Assembly (NCBI RefSeq): GCF_900221005.1
Contig: NZ_OBQI01000002.1
Location: 744,001 to 808,000, forward strand
DNA length: 64,000 nt
Source of the DNA: Blastococcus aggregatus
GTDB lineage: Bacteria; Actinomycetota; Actinomycetes; Mycobacteriales; Geodermatophilaceae
Direction: 5' to 3'
Of the stretch, positions 33,545-42,682 are shown one piece after another (the first letter of the stretch is position 1; every line of letters starts with the position of its first letter). Made by a program: the position numbers and the translations under genes. Under the pieces are notes generated by a model. It saw nothing but the letters and a program-made list of their open reading frames with translations. It did not search any database and was not told where the DNA came from.

Positions 33545-35809
33545 TCAGTCAGCGGGACGCAGCAGGGTCAGCCGGCCCGCGGCCGCGATCGTCGTCCAGT
33601 CGTAGCGCATCGGAACCGTCTCGCCGGCCGCCCAGAGCGCGTGCTGGTCCAGGTGGTGCGGGCTGTCCGGGTCGCCGGACGCCCCGGTGACGACGACCCA
33701 GGAGCTGTTGTCCCAGGCCCCGACGTCGAAGACGTAGCGCGCCACCGCCCCGTAGACCGCCCGCGTGCCCGCCGAGGCGTAGCAGCCGTTGGCGAGGACG
33801 GTGTCGTTGTCGCCGCCCACGTGCGCGCCGGGCGCGTTCAGCCGGCCCGTCTCGGCGGGGAACGCGGCGGTCAGCGGGTGCTGGAAGGCGACCTGGTGCC
33901 GGTCGGCCCACGGGGCGCCGTCCACCACGTCCGCCGCGCGGTGCAGCGCCTCGACCGCGGCCTGCGCCCACGTCCAGCCGTCCAGCAGGGAGGTGTCATC
34001 GGCCCGGACGAGCCCGGGCAGTGCCCACCAGAGCTGGTTCGTGGCGTCGACGCCGGGCTGCATCGGGACGACGAGCGGGTCGCTGCCCGCCGCGGCCAGC
34101 CCCGACCGCTCGGTCAGCACCCCGGCCAGCGCCCAGCGGAAGGACGTGTACGCCGCGGCGGCGACCGAGTCCGCGCCCATCTGCGCGTCCCATCCCACGA
34201 CGACGTCGCGCAGCTCCGCGCACCACGGGTCCGGCACGTCGGTCGCCGAGAGCAGCCGCTGGAACACCGGCGCGCCGAGGCTCCGCACGTCGGAGGAGAT
34301 GGCCCGCATGTCCTCCGTCGTGGCGTCGGGAAGCTCCGACAGCCGGTCCTCCACGCGACGGACGCGGTGGGAGGGATGGCAGTCGGTCATCAGGTAGTCG
34401 CCGTCGCCCGCGTCCGCGACCACCCGGTTGTTCGCCGTGGCGAGGTAGCCGCGGGCCGGGTCGGAGGTCCGCGGCATCGCGTCGAACGGGAGCATTCCGT
34501 CCCAGTCGTGCTCCCCCGTCCAGCCGGGCACCGGCAGCCAGCCGTTGAGCCGGGGACGGCGGGGGACGACGGCGCGGACGAGGTGCCCGATGCTGCCTGC
34601 GGTGTCGGCGGCCACGAGGTTGTGGTCGATCAACCCCCAGCCCTCGCAGGCGTCGAACAGCTCGGCGGACGTCCGCGCCCGGAGCATCGGCAGCAGGCAG
34701 TCGAACGACCGGTCGGTCTCGGCGAACTGCATCGACCGCAGGGTGAGTGCGGCGCCCTGCCTCGGGTCACCGGCGACGACCGGGCCGTGGTGGGTCTCGA
34801 CGACCTCGACGTCGACCGGGTCGGCGCCGGCCACGAGGACCCGCTCGGTGCGGACGCTCGTGGGCCGCCACCCGTCCTCGAACCGGTAGCGGGCGGCGTC
34901 GGGCGAGAACAGGTCGACGTACAGGTCGTGGATGTCGGCGAAGGCGTGCGTCACCGACCAGGCCACGGAGCCGTTGTGCGCGAAGTGGGGGAAGCCCGGC
35001 ACGCCCGGGACGGTCAGGCCGATGGCGTCGAACGCGTCGCAGGCGAGGTGCGCCTGGGTGTACATCCCCGGCATCTCGAACGCGCGGTGCGGATCACCGG
35101 CGAGCAGCGGCCGGCCCGAGGCGGTGCGTGCCCCGGACACCGCCCAGTTGTTGCTGCCGCCCCCGGTGGCGTCCGCGTCGGCGAGCGCGGCCATCGCCTC
35201 GAGGGCCGGGGCCAGGGATTCCAGCGTGGCGACCCAGCGCTCGGCGTCGGCGCCGGGCGGAATGGCGAGGCGGTCCGAGCCGCCGTCGTCGTACCGGAGC
35301 AGGCCGACCCGGTCGGGGCCGATGGCCCGCACCGCCGCGGCCCGCCAGAGCTTGAACCAGACCGAGCCCATGAGGTAGCCCCGCTGCCGCATCGCCGCGA
35401 TGCTGTGCCACGGCTCCCAGGCCTCGGGCTCGACGCCGAGCAGCCCGTACTCCATCGGCAGCCGGTCCAGGCCCGCGAGGTGGGCGTTCACCCCGGCCGC
35501 GTAGGCGTCGAGCATCCGACGGGTCTCGTCGTTCGCGACGGCGAGGTCGCGCCGGCAGGCCGCGACCACCCCGAGCCTGCGGGCGAGGGTGTCGGCGGGC
35601 ACGCCCGCGGGCCCCACCCACTCGGCCCAGCGGCCCTCCATCTTGCGGCGGGCGGCGTCCATCTGGAACAGCCGGTCCTGCGCGTGCACGTACCCCTGGG
35701 CGAAGAAGGCGTCGTCGGCCGACCGGGCCCGGACGTGCGGGATGCCCCACTCGTCCCGGTGGATCTCGACGTCGTCGGACAGGCCGGCCAGGTGGACCGT
35801 GCTGGTCAT
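33545..35809 (-). CDS. Penicillin acylase family Ntn hydrolase
   Basis: 754-residue precursor of the penicillin/cephalosporin/aculeacin acylase family. It matures by self-cleavage before a serine: GGGSNNWAVSG places the N-terminal nucleophile at Ser219. The alpha part begins VEIHRDEWGIPHVRA and has FAQGYVHAQDRLFQMD; the beta part has GDPHRAFEMPGMY, HNGSVAWSVTHAFADIHDLY and LATANNRV. No clear secretion signal is seen, so it may be cytoplasmic. Its ATG overlaps the PfkB stop. It would hydrolyse an N-acyl or amide bond of the operon substrate. Confidence 0.92.
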   Translation of the reverse strand: MTSTVHLAGLSDDVEIHRDEWGIPHVRARSADDAFFAQGYVHAQDRLFQMDAARRKMEGRWAEWVGPAGVPADTLARRLGVVAACRRDLAVANDETRRMLDAYAAGVNAHLAGLDRLPMEYGLLGVEPEAWEPWHSIAAMRQRGYLMGSVWFKLWRAAAVRAIGPDRVGLLRYDDGGSDRLAIPPGADAERWVATLESLAPALEAMAALADADATGGGSNNWAVSGARTASGRPLLAGDPHRAFEMPGMYTQAHLACDAFDAIGLTVPGVPGFPHFAHNGSVAWSVTHAFADIHDLYVDLFSPDAARYRFEDGWRPTSVRTERVLVAGADPVDVEVVETHHGPVVAGDPRQGAALTLRSMQFAETDRSFDCLLPMLRARTSAELFDACEGWGLIDHNLVAADTAGSIGHLVRAVVPRRPRLNGWLPVPGWTGEHDWDGMLPFDAMPRTSDPARGYLATANNRVVADAGDGDYLMTDCHPSHRVRRVEDRLSELPDATTEDMRAISSDVRSLGAPVFQRLLSATDVPDPWCAELRDVVVGWDAQMGADSVAAAAYTSFRWALAGVLTERSGLAAAGSDPLVVPMQPGVDATNQLWWALPGLVRADDTSLLDGWTWAQAAVEALHRAADVVDGAPWADRHQVAFQHPLTAAFPAETGRLNAPGAHVGGDNDTVLANGCYASAGTRAVYGAVARYVFDVGAWDNSSWVVVTGASGDPDSPHHLDQHALWAAGETVPMRYDWTTIAAAGRLTLLRPAD

Positions 35810-36774
35810 GACTGCTCCACTCGTCCGGGCCGGCGGTCGTCGAGGAAGGCCAGCGTCGAGTCCAGGTCCCGGAGGCCCGCATCGGAACCCAGGCCGCCGG
35901 CGGTGAGCGTGCCCGCGGCGATGCCCAGCCAGGCCGCCTCCTCCAGCGGCCGGCCGAGCGTCAGCCCCCGGATCACCCCGGCGCAGAAGGCGTCGCCGCA
36001 GCCGGTGGAGTCGACGACGTCCCCAGGGATGGCCGGCAACGCGAACTCGCCCTCCGCGCTCACGCCCAGGCACCCCTCGGCGTCCATCTTCACGATCACG
36101 GCCCGCGCACCCAGGTCCAGCAGCGCCCGGGCGCCGTCGCGGGGCGAGGACAGGCCGGTCAGCCGGGCGACCTCGTCGCGGTTGGGCATGAAGACGTCGA
36201 CGTGCGGGAGCGAGGCGGCGAAGGTGGCGAGCGCGTCGGTGCGCTTGACGCCCAGGCAGTCGGCCGTGGTGATCGCGCCGTGCGACCGGGCGAAGGCCAG
36301 CAGCTCCCGGGAGACCTCCCCGTCGAGCCCCGGCAGCGCCGAGACCCCGCCGTAGTGCAGGACGTCGACGTCGGCGAGCGCGTCCCAGGGCAGGTCGTCC
36401 CGCCCGAGCGCGGCGTTCGCGCCCCGCACGTGCCAGGCGGGACGGACGCCGGCGCTGCTGATCGGGAGCATCGTGGCCGAGGTCGGCAGCTCCGGCTTCA
36501 CCACCAGGCCGCTCGCGTCGACGCCCTCCTGGTCCAGCAGGGTGCGCACGAAGGCGCCCACGTTGTCCGCCCCCACGGCGCCGACGGCGAGCACGTCGGC
36601 GCCCAGCCGGGCGAGGTCGACCGCCGTCCCCCCGGCCGTGCCGGCCACCGTCATCCGGATCTCGTCGACGATGACGGCCGTCTGGGTGGTGGGCAGCACG
36701 TCGATCGCCCGGCCCAGGACGTCGAGGATGTAGACGCCGACGCAGGCGATGCGCGGACGCGGGGCGCCGGTCAC
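35806..36774 (-). CDS. PfkB-family carbohydrate/nucleoside kinase
   Basis: 322-residue ribokinase-fold kinase. It contains TVAGTAGGTAVDLARLGADV, VFMPNRDEVARLTG, and the PfkB signature 2 VVDSTGCGDAFCAGVIRGL with the catalytic Asp of GxGD. Phosphorylates an alcohol, often a sugar or a related small molecule. The GTG start overlaps the cyclase stop (GTGA) and the stop overlaps the acylase start. Its presence with a class II aldolase suggests that the pathway phosphorylates an intermediate before carbon-carbon cleavage. Confidence 0.9.
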   Translation of the reverse strand: MTGAPRPRIACVGVYILDVLGRAIDVLPTTQTAVIVDEIRMTVAGTAGGTAVDLARLGADVLAVGAVGADNVGAFVRTLLDQEGVDASGLVVKPELPTSATMLPISSAGVRPAWHVRGANAALGRDDLPWDALADVDVLHYGGVSALPGLDGEVSRELLAFARSHGAITTADCLGVKRTDALATFAASLPHVDVFMPNRDEVARLTGLSSPRDGARALLDLGARAVIVKMDAEGCLGVSAEGEFALPAIPGDVVDSTGCGDAFCAGVIRGLTLGRPLEEAAWLGIAAGTLTAGGLGSDAGLRDLDSTLAFLDDRRPGRVEQS

Positions 36775-37730
36775 TTGATCGCCAGGGCGTTCGCCGGGGA
36801 GCCGATGCCGCCGGCCACGTGCAGCGGCGCGCTGGTGAGCAGGAACTCGTACCGCCCGTCCTCGGCGCAGTCCGCCGCGAGGGCGTCCAGCTCCCACAGC
36901 TCGCCGATCGCCAGCCCGAACTGCCCGATGAGGACGTTGTGCAGGAAGCCGAAGGGCGCCGCCTCGGGGCGCGGGTCCGGCGGCCACACCTCGAGCGCCG
37001 GCGCGTCGCTGACGAACGCGGCGGCACCGCTGTCCCAGACGTAGCGGGCCATCGCCTCGGTGTGCTCGACGCCGGCCGCGGTCAGCCGGCCGCGGGCCAT
37101 CGCCTGCCGCGCCCGCTCGTCCTGCTGCCGGTACCAGCCCACGAAGCCGGTGCGCACCAGCACGACGTCACCGGGCCGGAACTCCAGCCCGGCCTGCGTG
37201 CGCGCCAGCTCGAGGTCGTCCACCGTCAGGGCCGTGCTGGACCCCGGATCGAGCGGCCGGCCCGCCGCCTCGAGCGCGCGGGCGACGTCGAGGAGGACGC
37301 CCCGGCCGGCGATGCCGCGTCGCGCCCACACGTCGATGCCGTTGCGGCCCTCGCGCGCGACGTCGTCGGCCGAGACGCCCTGGTAGAAGACGTCGGGCCG
37401 GTACGCCACGTGCGAGAGCGCGTCCCACTGGCTGGAGGCCTGCGGGTAGTAGTTGTCGTACACGTCGTCGAAGCCGGTGCCCCCTGGGCTGGGCAGCCGG
37501 GTGTGGCGGATCGCGCCGCGGCCGTACAGCGGCGGGTCGAACAGGTCCTGCGGTGCGTTCAGCGGGAAGACGGCGCCGCTCACGACGGACTGCGCGGCCG
37601 CGGCGACCGCGGCCGGCGACTGGAGGTTCATCCGGCCGACGGTGTCGCCCGCGCCGAAGACGCCCCAGCCCACCGGCGCACCGGCCTCGTCGCGCGGCAG
37701 CTCGTCGTACGGGGGGATCCCGCCGCTCAT
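36771..37730 (-). CDS. Cyclase-family (kynurenine formamidase-like) hydrolase
   Basis: 319-residue member of the cyclase family (PF04199). It contains VGRMNLQSPAAVAAAA, SSQWDALSHVAY (corresponding to the metal-binding HxGTHxD-xxH region in a modified form), and GDVVLVRTGFVGWYRQQ. The first histidine of the usual HxGTH motif is not obvious: the segment reads YYPQASSQWDALSH, as in the long SQWD subgroup. These proteins hydrolyse amides, lactams or lactones. It is linked by ATGA to the aldolase gene and by GTGA to the kinase gene. Confidence 0.85.
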   Translation of the reverse strand: MSGGIPPYDELPRDEAGAPVGWGVFGAGDTVGRMNLQSPAAVAAAAQSVVSGAVFPLNAPQDLFDPPLYGRGAIRHTRLPSPGGTGFDDVYDNYYPQASSQWDALSHVAYRPDVFYQGVSADDVAREGRNGIDVWARRGIAGRGVLLDVARALEAAGRPLDPGSSTALTVDDLELARTQAGLEFRPGDVVLVRTGFVGWYRQQDERARQAMARGRLTAAGVEHTEAMARYVWDSGAAAFVSDAPALEVWPPDPRPEAAPFGFLHNVLIGQFGLAIGELWELDALAADCAEDGRYEFLLTSAPLHVAGGIGSPANALAIK

Positions 37731-38398
37731 CGCGTCGTCCCCACGGCCGCGCCGTACCGGCGGCGGGCGGACTCCGAGGCGACCTGGCCGAGCTCCTCGT
37801 CGGTCAGGATGCGCGGGGTGCCGAACCCGGACGCGGCGAGGTGCACGTCGGCCAGCCACTCGACCAGCTGGGCCCGTTCGTAGGCGTCGGCCAGGTCCCT
37901 GCCGTAGGTGATCGCCCCGTGGTTCTGGAGCAGCACCGCCGTCCGTCCCTCCAGTCCCGCCACCGCCGCCCGGGCCAGCTCGTCGGAGCCGAACCGCTCG
38001 TAGGGCGCGACGCGGATCGTCGGGCCGCCTCCGGCCCGCAGGATCGAGTAGTGGACCGCCGGCAACTCGTCCACCACGGTCGACGCCGCCACGGCCCGCG
38101 GTGAGTGGGTGTGCACGACCGCCCCTGCGTTCGTGGTCCGGTAGACCGACAGGTGCATGGGCGTCTCCGAGGAGACCCGGCCCTCGCCCCCGACGTGCTC
38201 GCCGTCCAAGGTCACGAAGCAGATCGACTCGACCGTGACCTCGTCGTAGCGGATCTGCGACGGCGTGATCGCGACGACGTCGTCGAGCCGCACGCTGAGG
38301 TTCCCGGCCGGGCCGACCGCGAGGCCATCGGGGTTCATCCGCCGCCCGTACCGGACCAGGCTCTCCGCGGCCGCGCGCCGGCGGGGGTCGGTGAGCAC
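37727..38398 (-). CDS. Class II aldolase/adducin family protein
   Basis: 223-residue zinc-dependent aldolase of the L-fuculose-phosphate/ribulose-5-phosphate epimerase family. GPAGNLSVRLDD is the substrate-binding N-terminus, and Zn ligands lie in VVHTHSPRAVAAS (HTH) and LLQNHGAITYG (NHG). Acid E at ETPMHLSVY is the usual catalytic position. Acts on hydroxyl-phosphates, or as a decarboxylase of ketoacid phosphates. GTG start, one base after the aminotransferase stop; the stop overlaps the cyclase start. Confidence 0.92.
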   Translation of the reverse strand: MLTDPRRRAAAESLVRYGRRMNPDGLAVGPAGNLSVRLDDVVAITPSQIRYDEVTVESICFVTLDGEHVGGEGRVSSETPMHLSVYRTTNAGAVVHTHSPRAVAASTVVDELPAVHYSILRAGGGPTIRVAPYERFGSDELARAAVAGLEGRTAVLLQNHGAITYGRDLADAYERAQLVEWLADVHLAASGFGTPRILTDEELGQVASESARRRYGAAVGTTR

Positions 38399-38399
38399 G

Positions 38400-39647
38400 T
38401 CAGCCCTGACGCGCGAGGCGGGCGAGCTCGGCGAACGCGTCGTCGGTCCGCTCGAGGGCCAGGTCGATGTCGTCGCTGGTGTGGGCGGCGCTGAGGAACC
38501 AGTTGTGCACCGGGTGCAGGTACACCCCGCGCTTCACGGCCTCGTTGGTCCACGTCCGCGCCAGCGTCGACCCGGCGTCGTCGTCCGCGAAGCGCAGCAG
38601 CGGCATCTGGACCGGGCCGGTCTGGGTCGTGACGAAGCCGTGGGCGGCCGACTGGGCGGCCAGCCCGTCGCGGAGCCGCTGCCCCGAGGCGGCCATGCGG
38701 GCCAGCGCGTCGGTGTCCCGCAGCTGGGTGAGCGTGGCCATCGACGCCGCCATGGACACCGCCGAGTACCAGAAGGAGCCGGTGACGTAGATGCTCGAGG
38801 CCGCCGAGCGCAGCCCGTCCCGGCCGGTGATCGCGGCGAGCGAGTAGCCGTTCGCGATCGCCTTGGACCAGGCGGCGAGGTCGGGCTGGACCCCGAGCGG
38901 CTCCCAGCTGCCACCGAGGTCGAGGCGGAACCCGCAGCGGACGTCGTCCAGGATCATCACCGCGCCCGTCCGGTCGCAGACCGTCCGGATCGCGCGGGCG
39001 AACTCGACGGTCGCCATCTCCTGGTCGCGGGCGAGCTCCTGGCGCACCGGCGAGACGATGATGCCGGCGAGGTCGTCGCCGGCCTCGGCGACCGCGGCCT
39101 CCAGCGAGGCGACGTCGTTGTAGTCGAAGTAGCCCAGGTGCGCCCGGTCCTCGGGGAGCACGCCGCCCGGTCGGGGCGTGCACCACGGGATCGCGCCGTG
39201 GTACGCCCCGGTCGCGACGAGGACCTTCCGCCGGCCGGTGGAGGCCCGCGCGATGCTGACGCACGCGGTCGTGGCGTCGGTGCCGTTCTTGGCCAGCATC
39301 GCCCAGTCCGCGTGCGGGACCAGCTCGACCAGCAGCTCCGCGAGGTCGACCATCACCGGCGACGGGCCGTCGAGCAGGTCGCCGAGCTCGAGCTGGGCGC
39401 GGACCGCCGCCTCGACGACCGGGTCCTTGCGCCCCAGGACGATCGGGCCCCAGCCGCACATGAAGTCGAGGTACTCGTTGCCGTCGGCGTCCCACACGCG
39501 ACTGCCCTCGCCGCGGGTCATGAACTGCGGATACGCCTCCGGCAGGCCCGCGGCGTTCATGTGGCCGTACATGCCGCCGGGGATCACCGACGCCGCGCGC
39601 GTGCGCAGGGCCGCGTCGGCCGTCCGCTGGACGAGGACCTGGGTCAT
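38400..39647 (-). CDS. Class III aminotransferase (glutamate-1-semialdehyde aminomutase-like)
   Basis: 415-residue fold-type I PLP enzyme. It has SVIPGGMYGHMN, WDADGNEYLDFMCGWGP, FGTDATT-type KNGTDATTACVSIARASTGR, ILDDVRCGFR (Asp235) and the PLP lysine in WSKAIANGYS (Lys262). Class III enzymes transfer amino groups from omega-amines or act as mutases. It is not a true HemL, since the N-terminus and surroundings differ. It probably deaminates or aminates an intermediate of the operon pathway. Its upstream region is AT-rich and contains an operator-like dyad. Confidence 0.9.
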   Translation of the reverse strand: MTQVLVQRTADAALRTRAASVIPGGMYGHMNAAGLPEAYPQFMTRGEGSRVWDADGNEYLDFMCGWGPIVLGRKDPVVEAAVRAQLELGDLLDGPSPVMVDLAELLVELVPHADWAMLAKNGTDATTACVSIARASTGRRKVLVATGAYHGAIPWCTPRPGGVLPEDRAHLGYFDYNDVASLEAAVAEAGDDLAGIIVSPVRQELARDQEMATVEFARAIRTVCDRTGAVMILDDVRCGFRLDLGGSWEPLGVQPDLAAWSKAIANGYSLAAITGRDGLRSAASSIYVTGSFWYSAVSMAASMATLTQLRDTDALARMAASGQRLRDGLAAQSAAHGFVTTQTGPVQMPLLRFADDDAGSTLARTWTNEAVKRGVYLHPVHNWFLSAAHTSDDIDLALERTDDAFAELARLARQG

Positions 39648-39657
39648 CGCTTTTTTC

Positions 39658-39673
39658 TATCAGCCGTCCGATA
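39658..39673. promoter_or_regulatory. Operator-like dyad inside the amide-catabolic operon
   Basis: TATCAGCCGTCCGATA forms an imperfect palindrome (six of eight base pairs match) in a 40-bp AT-rich gap that breaks the otherwise tight gene chain. It lies directly before the class III aminotransferase gene and is followed by a T-run on the plus strand (A-run before the start codon). The TetR regulator of the cluster is a candidate ligand. Confidence 0.4.
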
Positions 39674-39687
39674 AAAGCACCAGGCCC

Positions 39688-41274
39688 TCAGACGGCGACG
39701 GCGGCGCCGATGATCGCCCGGGCGTCCGACGCGCCGCGCGGCGGCCCGTCGACCGGGAGATCGATGAGGTGCGCGTGCCCGAAGCCGGCCGGGTCGGGCC
39801 GCACGACCTCGACCTCGTGGCCGCGCTCCTCGAGCCCCGACCGCCAGGAGGCCGGGGCGTGCGCCTCGATGCGGACGCGGTGCGCCTCGGGCCGCTCCCA
39901 CACGTTGAAGCCCGTTCCGCCGTCGACGGCGAGCACCCACCGCGGCGCGCCGATCACCGCGGCCGGGTCGGCTCCGGTGCGCAGCAGGCGGGCGAGCAGC
40001 TGCAGGACGAGCTGGGTCTGCGAGTCCCCGCCCATCGTGCCGAGGACGGCGCGGAGCGAGCCGTCGGGCCGGGTGACCAGCGTCGGCGACAGCGTGTGCG
40101 GTGGCCGCCGGCCGGGCCGGTACTCGGCCGGGTGGCCGGGCTGCAGGCTGAAGCTGATCCCGCGGTTGTGCAGCAGGATGCCGGTGCCGGGCACCGCCAC
40201 GTGGCAGCCGAACTCCTTGGCGTTGGACTGGATCAGGCTCACCGCCATGCCGTCGCGGTCGGCGACGGCCAGGTGGATCGTCCCGCCGTCGCGGTAGCTG
40301 TCCGCGAGCGGCAGCCGCCTACGCGGGTCGAGCATCGCCGCCCGGGCGTCCAGCCGGTCCGGCGCCAGCAGCGCCGGCCCGTCGGCGTCCTCGGAGAGCT
40401 GCTGCACCCGGTCGAACCCGGCCAGCCGGGCCGCCTCCACGGTGAGGTGGGCCCACGCGCCGTCCTCGGCGTCGGTGGGCAGCCCCGCGCGCTCGGCGAT
40501 CCCGGCGCCGGCCAGCGCCACGTAGCCCGCGGAGTTCGGGGGCACGGTCCAGACCCGGTGACCCCAGACGTCCAGCGCCAGACCCGGCACCCAGTCGGCC
40601 AGGGAGGTGGTGAGGTCCTCGGGCAGGTACTCCCCCGCGCCGGCCTCCAGCAGTCGCTCGCCGAACTCCCCGCCGTAGAAGCCGTCGCGGCCCTCGGCGA
40701 CGATCGCCCGCAGCATCCGGGCCGGCCCGGGCCGGCGCAGGTGGTCACCCGCCTTCACCCCGGACAGCACCAGCTCGTCGCAGCCGGCCACCCCGGCCAG
40801 CCCGGGCAGCAGGAACGCCAGCAGCGGCGAGGTGGGGAACCCGGCCTCGGCCAGCTCGATCGCCGGCGCCAGCACGTCGGCCAGCGGCAGCCGGCCGAGG
40901 CGCGCGTGCAGGGTCAGCCAGCCGTCCACGCAGCCCGGCACCGGAGCGCTGCGGACGTCGCCCAGCACCGGCATGCTGCGGTGCCCCTCGGCGCGCAGCC
41001 GGTCCGGATCGGCCCCGCTGCCCGCGCGACCGGTGGCGTTCAGCACCAGCGGCTCCGCCGAACCGGTGCCCGGCCCGGCGATCAGCGCCATCAGGTCGCC
41101 ACCCATCCCGCACATGTGCGGGGTGGTGACGGTGAGCGCCGCGCTCGTCGCGATCGCGGCGTCGACGGCGTTCCCGCCGGCGCGCAGGACGGCGACGCCG
41201 GCGTCGGAGGCCAGCCGGTCCACGCAGCAGACCAGGCCGTCGGGGCCCTCGACGGTCTCGGTCTCCCAGGTCAT
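39688..41274 (-). CDS. Gamma-glutamyltransferase family protein
   Basis: 528-residue Ntn-type GGT homologue. The large-subunit part begins DRLASDAGVAVLRAGGNAVDAA, the standard GGT opening. MCGMGGDLMALI follows, and self-cleavage is expected before Thr332 in DGGTIHLAVADRDGMAVS. Later segments HTLSPTLVTRPDG and LGTMGGDSQTQLV are canonical. The lid and glutamate-binding Arg are less clear, so the substrate may be an amide other than gamma-glutamyl. No signal peptide. It follows the second amidase by 13 bp. Confidence 0.9.
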   Translation of the reverse strand: MTWETETVEGPDGLVCCVDRLASDAGVAVLRAGGNAVDAAIATSAALTVTTPHMCGMGGDLMALIAGPGTGSAEPLVLNATGRAGSGADPDRLRAEGHRSMPVLGDVRSAPVPGCVDGWLTLHARLGRLPLADVLAPAIELAEAGFPTSPLLAFLLPGLAGVAGCDELVLSGVKAGDHLRRPGPARMLRAIVAEGRDGFYGGEFGERLLEAGAGEYLPEDLTTSLADWVPGLALDVWGHRVWTVPPNSAGYVALAGAGIAERAGLPTDAEDGAWAHLTVEAARLAGFDRVQQLSEDADGPALLAPDRLDARAAMLDPRRRLPLADSYRDGGTIHLAVADRDGMAVSLIQSNAKEFGCHVAVPGTGILLHNRGISFSLQPGHPAEYRPGRRPPHTLSPTLVTRPDGSLRAVLGTMGGDSQTQLVLQLLARLLRTGADPAAVIGAPRWVLAVDGGTGFNVWERPEAHRVRIEAHAPASWRSGLEERGHEVEVVRPDPAGFGHAHLIDLPVDGPPRGASDARAIIGAAVAV

Positions 41275-41287
41275 GTCGTGCCCCAGC

Positions 41288-42682
41288 TCATCGGGCCCTC
41301 GCCGACGGCGCCACCAGCGGCCACGGCCGCTCGCGCTCGAACAGCGCCGCGACCGAGAGCAGCAGCGCGTCGCTGTGCCGCGGCCCGACGATCTGCAGCC
41401 CGATCGGCATCCCGCGCGGCGAGAGCCCGGCCGGCACGCTGATCGCCGGCACGCCGGTGATGTTCATGCCCATCGTCAGCCGGCCGGTGTTGCCCGCGCC
41501 CTCGACGTCGACGTCGCCCACGCGCACCGGGGAGGGACCCTCCGCGGGGTAGGCGTCGTCGGGGTTGGTGGCGGCGAGCACCAGGTCCACCGACTCGAAC
41601 AGGTCGGCGAAGGACTCGTTGAGCTGCTTGCGCAGCGGGTCGACGGCGGCCGCGTCGGCGATGGTGAACGTCTCGGAGCGGGCCATCAGCGCCGCCACCT
41701 CGTCGGTGAGCAGCTCGCGGATCTGCGGCCAGTAGGCGTGCATGCCGTGCCACATCGTGGGCAGCGACGCCCCGGACCACACCGCGGCCATGTCCGGCAC
41801 GGTGAAGTCGACGTCGACCCGCCGCATGCCGGCCGCGGCGATGAGCGCGGCCGCGGCGTCCTCGATCCCGGCGACGACGTCGGGGTGCACGACCGCGCCG
41901 CCGAAGTCGGGCAGCACCGCGACCCGCAGCCCGGCCAGTTCGTGGCTGCCCAGCCCGGCCTCGAAGCCCTCGACCCGCGGCAGGCTGAACGGGTCGCGCG
42001 GGTGCGCCCCGTTCGCGACGTCCAGCCAGCGGGCGGTGTCGCGCACCGAGCGGGACAGGCAGCCGACGGTGGAGTGCAGCGGCTCGATCTGGGCCATCGG
42101 CGCGAACGGGATGGTGCGGAAGCTCGTCTTGATGCCGACCAGTCCGGTGTAGCCGGCCGGGATGCGGATGGAGCCGCCGCCGTCGGTCCCGGTGCCGATC
42201 GGCACCACGCCCCCGGCCACGGCGGCCGCCGTCCCGCCGCTGGAGCCGCCCGGCGTGCGCGCCGGGTCCCACGGGTTGCGGGTGGTGCCGTGCAGCAACG
42301 TGTGCGTGTAGCCGACGAGGCCGAACTCGCTGCTGGTCGTCTGCACCACGGGGATCGCGCCGCCGCGGTCGCGGATCCGCTCGACGTGCACGGTGGTGAA
42401 CGGCCCGGTCGCCCCCTCCAGCAGCTTGCTGCCGCGCGGGAACGGCCAGCCCTCGACCGGCTCGAGCTCTTTGACCGCGAACGGCACCCCGCCGAAGGGC
42501 TTCGAGACGTCGGCCGTCCGCGCCGCGGCGAGGGCGTTCTCGGCGTCGACGTGGCAGATCGCGTTGAGGTCGCTGGCCTCGGCGGCGTCGAGCACCGCCT
42601 GCACCGCTTCGGCCGGGCTGAGCTCGCCGGCGCGGAACGCGTCGACCAGCGAGCAGGCGTCCTGCAGCCAGGGCTCGCTCAC
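41288..42682 (-). CDS. Amidase-signature family hydrolase, second copy
   Basis: 464-residue AS-family amidase with the full triad: [13 protein letters not shown] (Lys), [19 protein letters not shown] (cis-Ser and structural Ser) and [15 protein letters not shown] (nucleophile Ser). Only about 30 percent of residues look shared with the first amidase of this operon, so it is not a recent duplicate. The final part has [18 protein letters not shown]. The GTG start overlaps the decarboxylase stop (GTGA). Confidence 0.92.
   Translation of the reverse strand: MSEPWLQDACSLVDAFRAGELSPAEAVQAVLDAAEASDLNAICHVDAENALAAARTADVSKPFGGVPFAVKELEPVEGWPFPRGSKLLEGATGPFTTVHVERIRDRGGAIPVVQTTSSEFGLVGYTHTLLHGTTRNPWDPARTPGGSSGGTAAAVAGGVVPIGTGTDGGGSIRIPAGYTGLVGIKTSFRTIPFAPMAQIEPLHSTVGCLSRSVRDTARWLDVANGAHPRDPFSLPRVEGFEAGLGSHELAGLRVAVLPDFGGAVVHPDVVAGIEDAAAALIAAAGMRRVDVDFTVPDMAAVWSGASLPTMWHGMHAYWPQIRELLTDEVAALMARSETFTIADAAAVDPLRKQLNESFADLFESVDLVLAATNPDDAYPAEGPSPVRVGDVDVEGAGNTGRLTMGMNITGVPAISVPAGLSPRGMPIGLQIVGPRHSDALLLSVAALFERERPWPLVAPSARAR

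Noticed and set aside
32756-36355. 1199-codon plus-strand frame across the catabolic operon
   Set aside because: It is antisense to three well-supported genes and consists of repetitive Arg/Gly/Ala/Val text with no domain.
38400-39647. hemL (glutamate-1-semialdehyde aminomutase) of the heme pathway
   Set aside because: It is distant from the hem genes, sits inside a catabolic operon and differs from HemL in the N-terminal and lysine regions. A general class III aminotransferase is safer.
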